A stretch of DNA of 37,625 nucleotides from an uncultured Sediminibacterium sp. Lineage in GTDB: Bacteria > Bacteroidota > Bacteroidia > Chitinophagales > Chitinophagaceae. The position numbers were made by a program, and so were the translations under genes. Positions 17,496-25,518 of this stretch are shown in pieces. The DNA lies in NCBI RefSeq assembly GCF_946481145.1, contig NZ_CAMLMJ010000030.1, positions 1 to 37,625 of the forward strand, written 5' to 3'. Numbering within the stretch: position 1 is the first letter of the stretch; every line of letters starts with the position of its first letter. The notes below the pieces were generated by a model. That model saw only the letters and a program-made list of their open reading frames with translations. It did not search any database and was not told the DNA's origin.

Positions 17496-18467
17496 TTACT
17501 GCGTCTTCGACACGATCCTGCTGATCATCTGATCCAGCTCATGAGCACTTATTTTTAAATATTGTAATATCTGCTCGTTTTCTTCCACCGATTTGTTTTT
17601 TAGGTCCATGAGGTCGGTAAGGCCGGTGATATTGGCAACAGGACGGCGTATTTCGTGGGACTGTATTTTGGCGATTTCTTTTAGGGCATCCAGGTGCTTT
17701 TGAATTTGGAGCTCCTGCGTTTTACGTTTGGTAATATTGGTAGAAGCGATAACAACACCGGAAACATCTCCATTATCTTCAAACACGGCAAAAGACCTGC
17801 GATGGTACCATTTTTGTTCCCCATCGGGGTAAATTACCAGGTGTTCATGCGAAATAGATTTTTTTTCCTCAAATATTAAACGCATGTACTCCTTTCCGAT
17901 GGTATTATATTCTTCCGGATAATATTCTGCGAGCAAATGTCCGGTTTCAAAGGGGCGGCCAAATAGTTTATTGGCGTGTTGTTGGGCCTTTCGGTTGGCA
18001 TATTTAATACGAAGGTCTTTGCTGATATAAAGCAATACATTGTCTGAGCTATTGATGATAGATTGAAGGGTTCTTTCCGAAGCAGCAATCTGGTCGCGGT
18101 TTTGTTTCAGCTCAGTAATATCTTTTGAAATACCGGCAATATGCGTAATCTGACCAGCTTCATTTTTTATGGGGAATAACTCACTAAGACTGGTGGTATT
18201 ATCTTCAAAATTTTCTTCAAAACTGATGGATTGCTGTTTTTCAACGCATTCTATAAAACGAAGCCGAATCGAATCAAGGATACTATCACGCAGCATTTCT
18301 TTGAATTCCTTACCTATAACAGATTCTGGTGTAACGCCAAACTTTGTGAGATAGGCCGGGTTTACATATTCCATATAGAACTCCTTACCGCCCGGGTCTA
18401 CACGAACTATAAACACCGCATCAGAGGTGAGTTCAATCAATGATTTGAACAGATTGGATTGGATCAT
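17496..18467 (-). CDS. PAS/PAC protein with H-box but no ATPase domain
   Basis: This 323-aa cytoplasmic sensor-like protein starts at ATG 18467. The frame is open to 18590 but those extra residues do not look like protein. PAS domain 1 is at about residues 7-122 (SDAVFIVRVDPGGKEFYMEY, then GISKDITELK) and PAS domain 2 at about 130-250 (ending IASTNITKRK). A HisKA-like helix follows with KIQSHEIRRPVANITGL (267-283, His271 as possible phosphoacceptor) and a second helix to the stop. There is no HATPase_c domain: the protein ends about 50 residues after the His. It could receive phosphate from a partner kinase, act as a dimerising sensor, or be a truncated kinase. The stop codon directly abuts a dispersed repeat, so truncation by repeat insertion is worth testing. 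No response regulator is adjacent. Confidence 0.85.
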   Translation of the reverse strand: MIQSNLFKSLIELTSDAVFIVRVDPGGKEFYMEYVNPAYLTKFGVTPESVIGKEFKEMLRDSILDSIRLRFIECVEKQQSISFEENFEDNTTSLSELFPIKNEAGQITHIAGISKDITELKQNRDQIAASERTLQSIINSSDNVLLYISKDLRIKYANRKAQQHANKLFGRPFETGHLLAEYYPEEYNTIGKEYMRLIFEEKKSISHEHLVIYPDGEQKWYHRRSFAVFEDNGDVSGVVIASTNITKRKTQELQIQKHLDALKEIAKIQSHEIRRPVANITGLTDLMDLKNKSVEENEQILQYLKISAHELDQMISRIVSKTQ

Positions 18468-18583
18468 GCGGTTTGGATATGGAGTCTGAAAACCGGTTAA
18501 AAGTATACATTTTGAGGTAAAATTTGAAGAAAAGCTTGGTGTTTGGCTGGATAGTTGTTTGTAAAGCCGACACCAAGTTTTGG

Positions 18584-18676
18584 GCCACAAGCTGCAAGTA
18601 GTTGACCTTACCTTTGGCGAGCCTCACAGTCAATCAAAACATACAGACTAAAGCCCTTCAACTTGTGGCTTGTGGC
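18584..18676. repeat. Dispersed palindrome, family D (copy D3)
   Basis: The arms 18584-18602 (CCACAAGCTGCAAGTAGTTG) and 18658-18676 (CAACTTGTGGCTTGTGGC) are imperfect inverted repeats. The right arm continues into GCTTGTAGCTTACAGC, right next to the candidate asnS promoter. Family D words also occur at 1457-1485 and 4343-4361. The rest of the 18468-18736 spacer holds no gene I can support. Confidence 0.65.
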
Positions 18677-18677
18677 T

Positions 18678-18712
18678 TGTAGCTTACAGCTCACAGCTTC
18701 TGCTTATCTTTG
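18678..18712 (+). promoter_or_regulatory. Candidate promoter for asnS
   Basis: TATCTTTG (18705-18712) matches the Bacteroidota -7 consensus TAnnTTTG exactly, and a TTG lies about 25 bp upstream as a weak -33 element. The predicted start would leave a leader of about 15-20 nt before ATG 18737. The upstream element is inside repeat D3, so the repeat may supply part of the promoter. Confidence 0.45.
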
Positions 18713-18736
18713 CTGCAAATCAAGCAACAGCAAGCA

Positions 18737-20185
18737 ATGTTTAACAACAGAACAAGGATTAAAGACCTGCTGAAAAGCGGTCAGACCGGACAAGACATTA
18801 TCGTTATGGGTTGGGTACGTACATTTCGTAACAACCAGTTTATAGCATTGAACGATGGGAGCACCAATAATAATTTACAGATTGTAGCGGAATTGGGTTT
18901 ATTAGACGATGCCACCCTAAAGCGCATTACCACCGGAGCTTCATTGAAAGTTACTGGTACGGTAGTGCCATCGCTTGGGAAGGGACAAACAGTAGAGTTG
19001 AAAGCAAATACTATTGAAATATTGGGGGATAGCGATGGAGAGAAATATCCCCTGCAACCCAAAAAACACAGCCTCGAATTTTTACGTGAGATTGCGCACC
19101 TGCGTTTCCGTACCAATACATTTGGTGCTGTATTCCGCATCAGACACGCACTCGCATTTGCGGTACATAAATTCTTTAACGAAAAAGGGTTTGTTTACCT
19201 GCATACACCAATTATTACCTCAAGTGATGCGGAAGGTGCTGGTGAAATGTTCCGTGTAACAACTTTGCCTTTTGATAATCCTCCGCGTAAAGAGGATGGT
19301 AGTGTTGATTTTGCAGAAGACTTTTTCGGTAAAAGTACCAACCTCACTGTAAGCGGACAGCTGGAAGGCGAGTTGGGCGCCATGGCGTTTAGTGAGATCT
19401 ACACTTTTGGTCCAACCTTCCGTGCAGAGAATTCAAATACAACGCGTCACCTCGCAGAGTTTTGGATGATTGAACCAGAGATGGCTTTTCATGATATTGA
19501 AGACAATATGAACCTGGCAGAAGAGTTCATTCAATACCTGATTAAATATGTGATGGAAAACAATGCAGAAGACCTTGCATTCCTTGATCAGAGACTGGCA
19601 GAAGAAGAAAAACAAAAACCACAAAATGACAGACAGGAATTCGGACTGCTGGAGAAACTGCGTTTTGTGGTTGACAATAAATTTGAACGCATCACTTATA
19701 CAGAAGCCATTCAGATTTTGCTCGACTCACCAGCGTACAAGAAAAAGAAATTCAAGTTCGATGTGAAATGGGGTATTGATATGCAAAGTGAGCACGAGCG
19801 TTACCTCGTAGAAAAGCATTTTAAAAAGCCTGTTATCGTTACAGGTTATCCCGCAGCCATCAAAGCATTTTATATGCGATTGAATGATGGTTGTGAACCA
19901 GGTAAAGAAACCGTGGCTGCAATGGATATCCTCGCGCCAGGTATTGGCGAAATAGTAGGTGGTTCACAGAGAGAAGAGCGACTCGAAAAACTTGAAGCAC
20001 GCATGCAAGCCATGCATATACCACTCGAAGAAATGAGCTGGTACCTCGATACCCGTCGTTTCGGAACAGTACCACACGCTGGTTTCGGACTAGGCTTTGA
20101 GCGTATGGTACAATTTGTTACTGGCATGACGAATATCCGCGACGTAATCGCCTTCGCACGCACTCCAAAGAATTGTGAATTTTAG
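18737..20185 (+). CDS. asnS: Asparaginyl-tRNA synthetase
   Basis: AsnRS is a class II synthetase that charges tRNA-Asn with asparagine in the cytoplasm. It is 482 aa from ATG 18737; an in-frame TTG 27 bp upstream lies at the promoter and is not needed. The N-terminal OB-fold anticodon-binding domain is at about 14-105 ([20 protein letters not shown]). Class II motif 2 is at [20 protein letters not shown], and motif 3 is [20 protein letters not shown] near the C-terminus, ending in PKNCEF. The sequence reads through without frameshift. Family E palindrome E2 begins 4 bp after the stop codon. The next gene (DUF3050) is separated by that repeat and is probably a separate unit. Confidence 0.97.
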   Translation: MFNNRTRIKDLLKSGQTGQDIIVMGWVRTFRNNQFIALNDGSTNNNLQIVAELGLLDDATLKRITTGASLKVTGTVVPSLGKGQTVELKANTIEILGDSDGEKYPLQPKKHSLEFLREIAHLRFRTNTFGAVFRIRHALAFAVHKFFNEKGFVYLHTPIITSSDAEGAGEMFRVTTLPFDNPPRKEDGSVDFAEDFFGKSTNLTVSGQLEGELGAMAFSEIYTFGPTFRAENSNTTRHLAEFWMIEPEMAFHDIEDNMNLAEEFIQYLIKYVMENNAEDLAFLDQRLAEEEKQKPQNDRQEFGLLEKLRFVVDNKFERITYTEAIQILLDSPAYKKKKFKFDVKWGIDMQSEHERYLVEKHFKKPVIVTGYPAAIKAFYMRLNDGCEPGKETVAAMDILAPGIGEIVGGSQREERLEKLEARMQAMHIPLEEMSWYLDTRRFGTVPHAGFGLGFERMVQFVTGMTNIRDVIAFARTPKNCEF

Positions 20186-20188
20186 GAA

Positions 20189-20265
20189 GGCTACTAGCTG
20201 CTAGCTTCTGGCTACTAGATTTTATAAAAATATTTCTAGCAGCTGGAAGCTAGTAACTAGCAGCC
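20189..20265. repeat. Dispersed palindrome, family E (copy E2)
   Basis: The arms 20189-20220 and 20234-20265 are imperfect inverted repeats (GCTGCTAGCTTCTGGCTAC and CTAGCAGCTGGAAGCTAG), separated by an AT-only loop of 13 nt. It starts 4 bp after the asnS stop. No run of T follows, so it is not a canonical terminator. Confidence 0.78.
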
Positions 20266-20305
20266 TAATGGTGAACCTTTCCCCCTCCCCACACGTATAT
20301 ATTAC

Positions 20306-21082
20306 ATGCAAAACGAAAATATTACCAGGCTTAAAGAGCAGCTGGAAGAAGTGCGGCCCTCACTTGTTGAACATGCATTATACCATCGGTTAGAAGATAT
20401 TAAACAATTGCAATTGTTTACTGGCTACCATGTTTTTGCGGTATGGGATTTTATGAGTTTGTTGAAATCATTGCAGCAAAAATTAACCTGTACAACCACA
20501 CCATGGGTACCTATTGGTTCGGCCAATACAAGATACCTGATCAATGAAATTGTATTGGGCGAAGAAAGTGATGTAGATGAATCGGGAAACAGAACAAGTC
20601 ATTTTGAGTTGTACCTCAACGCCATGAAAAAAATGGGTGCTGATACCACACCGATAGATCAACTGTTGATCTATTTACAAAATGGTATATCGGTTCAACA
20701 GGCCATGGAGCAGTTGCAGTTGCCAAATGCCATAAAAGATTTTGTAGGATACACTTTTAACATCATCGAAAAAGCACCTGTGCATGTACAGGCAGCAGTA
20801 TTTACTTTCGGTCGGGAAGACCTGATACCCGATATGTTTATGGGATTGGTAAAAGACCTTTCTGCACAATACCCCGAACAGCTCTCCGTATTCAAATACT
20901 ACCTCGAACGACATATAGAAGTAGATGGTGATCACCACAGTCATCTTGCCATGGAAATGGTAGCCGAGTTATGTGGCGAAGATGCGTTAAAATGGGAGCA
21001 GGCAACAGAAGCTGCAATAGCCAGCCTGAAACAAAGAAAATATTTATGGGATGCGGTGTTGGATTTGGCTGTTAGGGGTTAG
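20306..21082 (+). CDS. DUF3050 (heme-oxygenase-like fold) protein
   Basis: The 258-aa product matches the DUF3050 family as I know it: an all-helical protein in the heme-oxygenase-like superfamily. Typical stretches are VEHALYHRLEDIKQL (about 21-35), TGYHVFAVWDFMSLLKSLQ (about 39-57), FELYLNAMKKMGA (about 99-111) and a His-rich DGDHHSHLAMEMVAELCGED near 211-230. The conserved His and Glu residues on helices could form a di-metal site like that of heme-oxygenase-like diiron oxidases. That would suggest an oxidase role, but no substrate is known. The gene appears monocistronic. Its last codons (AVRG and stop) lie within a dispersed E-type repeat, the second case in this window of a repeat supplying a C-terminus. 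Confidence 0.82.
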   Translation: MQNENITRLKEQLEEVRPSLVEHALYHRLEDIKQLQLFTGYHVFAVWDFMSLLKSLQQKLTCTTTPWVPIGSANTRYLINEIVLGEESDVDESGNRTSHFELYLNAMKKMGADTTPIDQLLIYLQNGISVQQAMEQLQLPNAIKDFVGYTFNIIEKAPVHVQAAVFTFGREDLIPDMFMGLVKDLSAQYPEQLSVFKYYLERHIEVDGDHHSHLAMEMVAELCGEDALKWEQATEAAIASLKQRKYLWDAVLDLAVRG

Positions 21083-21096
21083 GTATTAGGAGTTAG
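21075..21096. repeat. Dispersed repeat, family E (copy E4)
   Basis: GGGTTAGGTATTAGGAG at 21076-21092 is repeated as its reverse complement near 22915-22931 downstream of the MORN-repeat gene, so the two bracket that gene. It overlaps the DUF3050 stop codon (21080-21082). Confidence 0.7.
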
Positions 21097-21130
21097 CTTT
21101 TAGGTAAAAAATTTAACTAGCTATTTAGAT

Positions 21131-21183
21131 GGAACACAGATTTATCATAATCTATTATGATAATCATGATAAATCTGCGTTCC
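21131..21183. repeat. Dispersed palindrome, family A (copy A3)
   Basis: The arms GGAACACAGATTTATCAT (21131-21148) and ATGATAAATCTGCGTTCC (21166-21183) are complementary at 17 of 18 positions around a 17-nt loop rich in ATTATGAT words. It shares the arm-end words GGAACACAGAT and the ATCATGAT core with the other A copies at 4491-4560, 26198-26240 and 27691-27733. Confidence 0.88.
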
Positions 21184-21267
21184 ATTTCTCGCTCAGATAA
21201 CATGTCAACCCTTGATTAGTAAAAATTCTTAAACCCAAATTATTATATTTATACAAATCCCTTACAC

Positions 21268-22866
21268 ATGTTACAAAAGCAGGTAATGGTTTGTATAGTG
21301 CTGATGGTAGCTTCCATCGCTTTAAGCGCACAGACGCTTAATCAACCTTATCCTTTAAAGAAGGAATCCACTTCAACCTATCGTTACGGATCGCAATCGT
21401 TTAAATGTGCCACTGGAAATTGTGAGAATGGACAGGGTACATTGTTGGTAGAGTTTAAATACAAACTAAAAGTTTGGGGCGACTGGACAAATAAAGCAGA
21501 ATACTATGCGGTAGAAGGCAATTTTATCAATGGAAGAATTAGTGGTTTTGGAAAAGTGATGCAGTTTTTTACGCAGGATGCTTTTAAACAATACAAACCA
21601 CAGCCATATGATTCGCTTCGTATGATGAATGAAGTGTTGCAGTCGTTGAACAATGATTTCTATGATGCCAGCGCGGGATACTTTATAGGAGGTGTGATGC
21701 GCAGGGGCATGTATATTGATAGCTATAACAGAATCTGGGATGCGTTTTATGATAGGTCAACCGTTGTGTTTGGTACACTCAGTATTCCGAGCCAAAAACA
21801 GGTGTACCGCGGTTTTCTTTGTGCAGCGGCTGTATTACCAAACCAGGGCTGGATTGCCAATTATTGTCCGATTGTAGGTCTGAGGCTCGAGATAAAAAAT
21901 GATACTTCGAAGCTTGTTCCTTTTGGTGATAATATCAGCGTGAATGATGCGCTGGTATTACCCTTTTCCGAATCGGTATACGACCCCAACAGAAAACCGG
22001 TGCAGCAGTTAAATTTTGATAATGGTATTTACAATGGCGAAGCTGTAAATGGTGTGCCGGAAGGTTTTGGCGAGTGGATGAGTAATGATTATCTCTGTAT
22101 AAAGTTTGGGTATTTTAAAAATGGAAAACTACATGGACTGGCAGCATTGAACTTCGATATCAACCAGGGGAAAGGCCCGGAAATAGTATATGGTTATGCG
22201 GTGGCACAGTTTAATAATGGAGTAGCTGCAAGGGCATTAACAGGTATCTGGAGTTCGTATTATAGGGGTGAAATAAACGCTGCTTTTTTGGCCAGTGGTT
22301 ATGGCGTTAAGATGAATTCGATGTTGCAGTTGAAATATGAGGAGGGTTATTTTGAAGATGGACAGTTAAACGGAGCCGGCAAACAAACATATACAGATGG
22401 CAGGGTTGTGTCTGGCAATTTTGTAAAGGGTAAACTAACGGCAGGAACTACCACTTATACCGTAAACTCATTGCGTGTTGGTGATGTAGTGCGGGTAAAC
22501 GGGAAAAAATATGCAGTTATTGAAAACCCCTGGGATCCGAATACCTATCAAACCTTGCGGGGTTATGTAAAACTACACGATGGCAGTATGTTGAAAACCG
22601 GGACAGATTTTGAAAAGCTGAATGAAAGCAGCGGACAATTTTTCGAGATCTGTAAAAAATGCGTGGGTACAGGCGTATTACAGCAATATAACAATACCAA
22701 AGTGGTAACCTCGGTAAGTCCCATGATGAGCCGCACGGTAAATACCCCCCAGGGCTATAGGGAAGAAACCTATTATAACTACTCCTATGGAACCGAGCTA
22801 AAACACAGCGGCAAAGTAACCTGTAATGAATGCAATGGCGCGGGAAGGTTTGTAAAGAAGCAGTAG
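21268..22866 (+). CDS. Exported MORN-repeat protein with C-terminal CxxCxGxG pair
   Basis: This is a 532-aa protein with a signal peptide (VCIVLMVASIALSAQ, to residue 22). The N-terminal and middle parts contain MORN-like repeats: CATGNCENGQGT near residue 48, GNFINGRISGFGKV near 88, YNGEAVNGVPEGFGEW near 257, and EGYFEDGQLNGAGKQTY near 356. The C-terminal 75 residues carry two CxxCxGxG motifs, CKKCVGTG and CNECNGAG, the zinc-binding pattern of DnaJ central domains. The cysteine pairs are about 45 residues apart and would form one zinc ribbon. MORN proteins with this ending occur in Bacteroidota but no function is established to my knowledge. Inverted copies of an E-type repeat bracket the gene, and E3 begins at the base after the stop. 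Confidence 0.8.
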   Translation: MLQKQVMVCIVLMVASIALSAQTLNQPYPLKKESTSTYRYGSQSFKCATGNCENGQGTLLVEFKYKLKVWGDWTNKAEYYAVEGNFINGRISGFGKVMQFFTQDAFKQYKPQPYDSLRMMNEVLQSLNNDFYDASAGYFIGGVMRRGMYIDSYNRIWDAFYDRSTVVFGTLSIPSQKQVYRGFLCAAAVLPNQGWIANYCPIVGLRLEIKNDTSKLVPFGDNISVNDALVLPFSESVYDPNRKPVQQLNFDNGIYNGEAVNGVPEGFGEWMSNDYLCIKFGYFKNGKLHGLAALNFDINQGKGPEIVYGYAVAQFNNGVAARALTGIWSSYYRGEINAAFLASGYGVKMNSMLQLKYEEGYFEDGQLNGAGKQTYTDGRVVSGNFVKGKLTAGTTTYTVNSLRVGDVVRVNGKKYAVIENPWDPNTYQTLRGYVKLHDGSMLKTGTDFEKLNESSGQFFEICKKCVGTGVLQQYNNTKVVTSVSPMMSRTVNTPQGYREETYYNYSYGTELKHSGKVTCNECNGAGRFVKKQ

Positions 22867-22931
22867 GGGTGCTAGTTGCTAGGTATTAGGTTTTTTGCTA
22901 AAATGTCCAACTACCTCCTAATACCTAACCC
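22867..22931. repeat. Dispersed palindrome, family E (copy E3)
   Basis: The arms AGGTATTAGG (22881-22890) and CCTAATACCT (22917-22926) are perfectly complementary, followed by AACCCTTTTTCC, so this could act as a weak terminator for the MORN-repeat gene. The outer sequence is the inverted counterpart of 21076-21092. Confidence 0.75.
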
Positions 22932-23102
22932 TTTTTCCAACAAAAATCTTCCTTTGAATGTGGATTATATGTGAAAACCCCCTATTTTTGCCCCCCGCTT
23001 ACGCTAAAGCTTGCGCCACCGCTAAAGCTAAGGCGACACGCGGTCAGCGGGCAAGCCCGGAAAAGCTTGAAAAGCTTTTAATACGAAGTATTCAGTGCGC
23101 CT

Positions 23103-23129
23103 GCGCACCGAAGCTTCAGCGAAGGTGCG
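23103..23129. repeat. Hairpin of family G overlapping the tRNA-Phe 5' end
   Basis: CGCACC (23104-23109) can pair perfectly with GGTGCG (23124-23129), which are the first six bases of the tRNA. The loop (GAAGCTTCAGCGAA) resembles that of a second hairpin at 23200-23227, and a degenerate third copy is at about 23297-23321. The stretch 22980-23100 upstream also contains GCTAAAGCT words but no gene. Confidence 0.65.
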
Positions 23130-23196
23130 GTAGCTCAGTCGGTAGAGCAAAGGACTGAAAATCCTTGTGTCGCCGGTTCGATCCCGGCCCACACCA
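23124..23196 (+). tRNA. tRNA-Phe (GAA)
   Basis: A cloverleaf can be drawn: acceptor 23124-23130 with 23189-23195, D-stem GCTC/GAGC (23133-23136, 23145-23148), anticodon stem AAGGA/TCCTT with loop CTGAAAA (anticodon GAA at 23157-23159), variable loop GTGTC, T-stem GCCGG/CCGGC with loop TTCGATC, and discriminator A23196. CCA is not encoded. One acceptor pair is broken: C23128 (position 5) faces A23191 (position 68), where a T-A pair would be expected. The 5' strand of the acceptor also pairs with an upstream repeat sequence. All other stems are intact, so I expect a functional tRNA, but the mismatch deserves checking. Confidence 0.93.
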
Positions 23197-23199
23197 CTT

Positions 23200-23227
23200 G
23201 TCCACCATAGCTTTAGCGAAGGTGGAC
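23200..23227. repeat. Hairpin of family G downstream of tRNA-Phe
   Basis: GTCCACC (23200-23206) pairs with GGTGGAC (23221-23227). The loop (ATAGCTTTAGCGAA) is close to that of the copy at the tRNA 5' end. It starts four bases after the tRNA discriminator base. Confidence 0.75.
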
Positions 23228-23237
23228 TGAACTTAGA

Positions 23238-23270
23238 GAGCTTCAACGGAAATGTTGAGGCTCTTTTGCT
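23238..23270 (+). terminator. Intrinsic terminator after tRNA-Phe
   Basis: A 10-bp stem (GAGCTTCAAC at 23238-23247 with GTTGAGGCTC at 23254-23263, one G-T pair) has a 6-nt loop and is followed by TTTTGCTTTT. Its position about 40 bp after the tRNA fits the end of the tRNA transcript. Confidence 0.85.
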
Positions 23271-24082
23271 TTTAAGGCGTTACCCGCCAATTGCGTGCCA
23301 CTTAAGCTTTAGAAAAGGAGGAATATCGAAGATCACGCCAAAAATGTTTTTGTTGGTTAGGCGACCAAAAATGCTTGGAGAAACCACGCTCAGAAATGCC
23401 ATGTGTGTTATTCTGAATAATAATTATCCGTTAGCCTTTGCCCCTCATCTGTACACACAGTGGCCCTGAAATGAGGAATATTTTTAATGAAGCTTATATT
23501 TCGGTTAGATAAATTCTCCTGCTCATTATGCAAGCGAAACTGTATTCAACAATAATTCAACCTAAAGGGTATACATATAAATATCACCCTTTACAAAAGA
23601 TGATATTGCCAAAGTGTTTGGAAGTTAATAAAAACAGATATTACCCCCCGATAATACTTGTATATCAACTTCCAAACGCTTTCAAAAAGGATTATTTTTC
23701 CTGTATGATTAATTTACACTAACTAGTTTGTCATTTTTTATATCACGAGAATTAATGCTGTTAACCAACCTCACTTTGCAGAAAGTCTACTTTGTTTAAA
23801 TAATCATGAAGACGTAAATATGTTTCCATAAAGAACCCTTGAGGGGTTTATAAATACTATTGCAAAGGAATTAAAATGGATAATTCTGTAAAGGGGGTTT
23901 TCCTGTTTTTATAACGGGAATTTTCCCGGTCTCTAATTATTTTATTCTTCGTTCTTTTACTGAAATAATAATTGTTAACTCAGGGCAACTAGCGAATAGC
24001 AAATACTCCCCCACAAAAATTATTATTGATTACTAATCTTCGAGAAAGAAAGCGGGTTGCAGTAAAGTTCATAAATTAGGGG
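23271..24082. other. Gene-poor AT-rich stretch with several inverted repeats
   Basis: No convincing gene lies in these 812 bp. A 64-codon frame at 23528-23722 has no recognisable domain and is overlapped by hairpins. Visible structures are an 8-bp hairpin (TAAAGGGT 23563-23570 with ACCCTTTA 23586-23593), a long hairpin (23611-23630 with 23663-23682, listed separately), a small AACCC/GGGTT hairpin at 23834-23848, and CGGGAATTTTCCCG at 23915-23928. The far end should carry the promoter of the sensor operon starting at 24083, but I could not assign it. Confidence 0.6.
23611..23682. repeat. Long hairpin in the gene-poor stretch
   Basis: The arms AAAGTGTTTGGAAGTTAATA (23611-23630) and TATCAACTTCCAAACGCTTT (23663-23682) match at 18 of 20 positions, and one of the two differences would be a G-U pair in RNA. 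The 32-nt loop contains a further TATTA/TAATA pairing around CCCCCC. It may be a transcribed structured RNA or a mobile palindrome; nothing in the sequence decides. Confidence 0.65.
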
Positions 24083-24748
24083 ATGCTACACCTGGTACCC
24101 CTTAGCTTAATATTTGAGTTGATTGCGGCTATTGCATCTTTTAAATATCTGAGAAATGAAAAGGAGAATCCGTGGAAATGGTTTAAATGGTTTTTGTTAT
24201 TTGTTTTTGTCCTGGAATCTTCAGCCTATTTATATGCTATGATACCAGTATTCCACGGATATGAGATAAGACGAAATTACTTTTTCTATAAAATATACCT
24301 ACCTATAGAAACGATTTTTCACAGCTGGTTGTTATTCTTTTTTTCGAAGCAATTTAGATTACTTAAGAGGTATTATGCAACAGTTGTGATTTTGTTCTTT
24401 TGCCTTTTCTTTTTTGAATTTTGTACTGTTTCATTAAATACTTACCTGGTTAACACAGATTTGTTTGCAACACTTTACCTATTGATTGGATGTTTTCTCT
24501 ACTATTATTTTTTTTTAAAACAAACGAATCATGTAGAAGTAATAAAATATGCACCTTTTTGGATTGTAACGGGGCTTTTCTTTTTCCATTTTATAAGTTT
24601 TTCTATCACTTATTTTTTTCACGAATTAACGCTTATACATACCCAAAAAGGTTTTCCGATAAGATTCTATGCAATGAGTGTATTAAATCTCCTATTTTAT
24701 GGTTTTTGGGTGTACGCATTTAAAATTCGACAGAAGCAGATAACATGA
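24083..24748 (+). CDS. Multi-pass membrane protein of a two-component operon
   Basis: This 221-aa, very hydrophobic protein shows about six membrane segments (for example residues 5-20, 34-55, 71-86, 96-112, 125-145, 157-180 and 193-212; the exact count is uncertain) and ends with a basic tail (FKIRQKQIT). I do not recognise a named family. The stop codon overlaps the start of the histidine kinase gene in an ATGA, so the two are translationally coupled. It is therefore probably the sensing or anchoring partner of that kinase, whose own sensor region is only one short membrane segment. The ATG at 24083 has a GGGG just before it, an unusually close spacing for a ribosome-binding site. Confidence 0.72.
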   Translation: MLHLVPLSLIFELIAAIASFKYLRNEKENPWKWFKWFLLFVFVLESSAYLYAMIPVFHGYEIRRNYFFYKIYLPIETIFHSWLLFFFSKQFRLLKRYYATVVILFFCLFFFEFCTVSLNTYLVNTDLFATLYLLIGCFLYYYFFLKQTNHVEVIKYAPFWIVTGLFFFHFISFSITYFFHELTLIHTQKGFPIRFYAMSVLNLLFYGFWVYAFKIRQKQIT

Positions 24749-25518
24749 TCAAGAGTATACTATTGCTAGTACTGCTTTTTTTTGTAACGGGCAGTTTTCT
24801 ATTCGCTTATATACTATTATACAACGAAAGAAAACGAAAGCATGCAACTGAAAAAAAAGAAATGCAGCGGCTGTTTGATGAACAATTGCTGCAATCTCAA
24901 TTTGAGGTACAGGAACATACTTATTCTGCACTCAGCAGAGAACTGCATGATAATGTGGGTCAGCTTCTGAACAGTACCAAACTTCTGATCGGCGTGGCAC
25001 AAAGGGAAATCGAGAACCCGCCAGCTATACTTGATACGGCTAACGAAATACTCGGCAATGCCATTGGTGAGATCAGAAACCTCTCAAAAAGCTTAGACAA
25101 AGAATGGTTGCAGCAGTTTCGGTTATTGGAAAATATTTCACTGGAAATAAAAAGAATCAATACTTCCGGAACCATTAGTGCATCACTGGAAACAGATATA
25201 GAAAAGGTTGAACTGATTTCAGATAAGCAACTGATACTGTTTCGTATTATTCAGGAAGCACTACAAAATGTCATTAAACACAGTCAGGCAAATACAGTAG
25301 TAATAAAGATCAGTGAAAAAGATCAGACATTGCATATAAGCATATCTGACAATGGCATCGGCTACCACCCTGAACAAACAGCCTTAGCAGGTATGGGTAT
25401 TATCAACATGCGTAAACGATGCGAGATACTCGGAGGTAATATGCAAATGACCCCAAGTGATTTAGCTGCAGGACTTACAGTTCATATTTCTATACCATTA
25501 TTCTCTGAGCATGCATAA
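24745..25518 (+). CDS. HisKA_3-type sensor histidine kinase
   Basis: This 257-aa inner-membrane kinase has one N-terminal membrane helix (residues 4-26) and a short coiled linker. The HisKA_3 dimerisation helix carries RELHDNVGQLLNSTKLLIG with His68 as phosphoacceptor. The HATPase_c domain is at about 155-255, with N-box FRIIQEALQNVIKHSQ and G-boxes SDNGIGYHP and AGMGIINMRKRCEILGG. It has no periplasmic sensor domain, so the membrane protein encoded immediately upstream (4-bp overlap) probably provides the input. It overlaps the response-regulator gene by 8 bp, making a three-gene coupled operon of NarL type. Confidence 0.93.
   Translation: MIKSILLLVLLFFVTGSFLFAYILLYNERKRKHATEKKEMQRLFDEQLLQSQFEVQEHTYSALSRELHDNVGQLLNSTKLLIGVAQREIENPPAILDTANEILGNAIGEIRNLSKSLDKEWLQQFRLLENISLEIKRINTSGTISASLETDIEKVELISDKQLILFRIIQEALQNVIKHSQANTVVIKISEKDQTLHISISDNGIGYHPEQTALAGMGIINMRKRCEILGGNMQMTPSDLAAGLTVHISIPLFSEHA

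Noticed and set aside
18468..18590. Longer start for the PAS protein
   Set aside because: The extra 41 residues do not look like protein and precede the PAS domain start without need.
23028..23246. 72-codon minus-strand frame across tRNA-Phe
   Set aside because: It is mostly the antisense of the tRNA and flanking hairpins (reads GVGRDRTGDTRIFSPLLYR), a well-known kind of false gene.
23167..23469. 100-codon plus-strand frame starting in the tRNA
   Set aside because: It begins inside tRNA-Phe, runs through a terminator and shows no domain.
23528..23722. 64-codon frame in the gene-poor stretch
   Set aside because: It is overlapped by two hairpins, has no domain and no clear ribosome-binding site.
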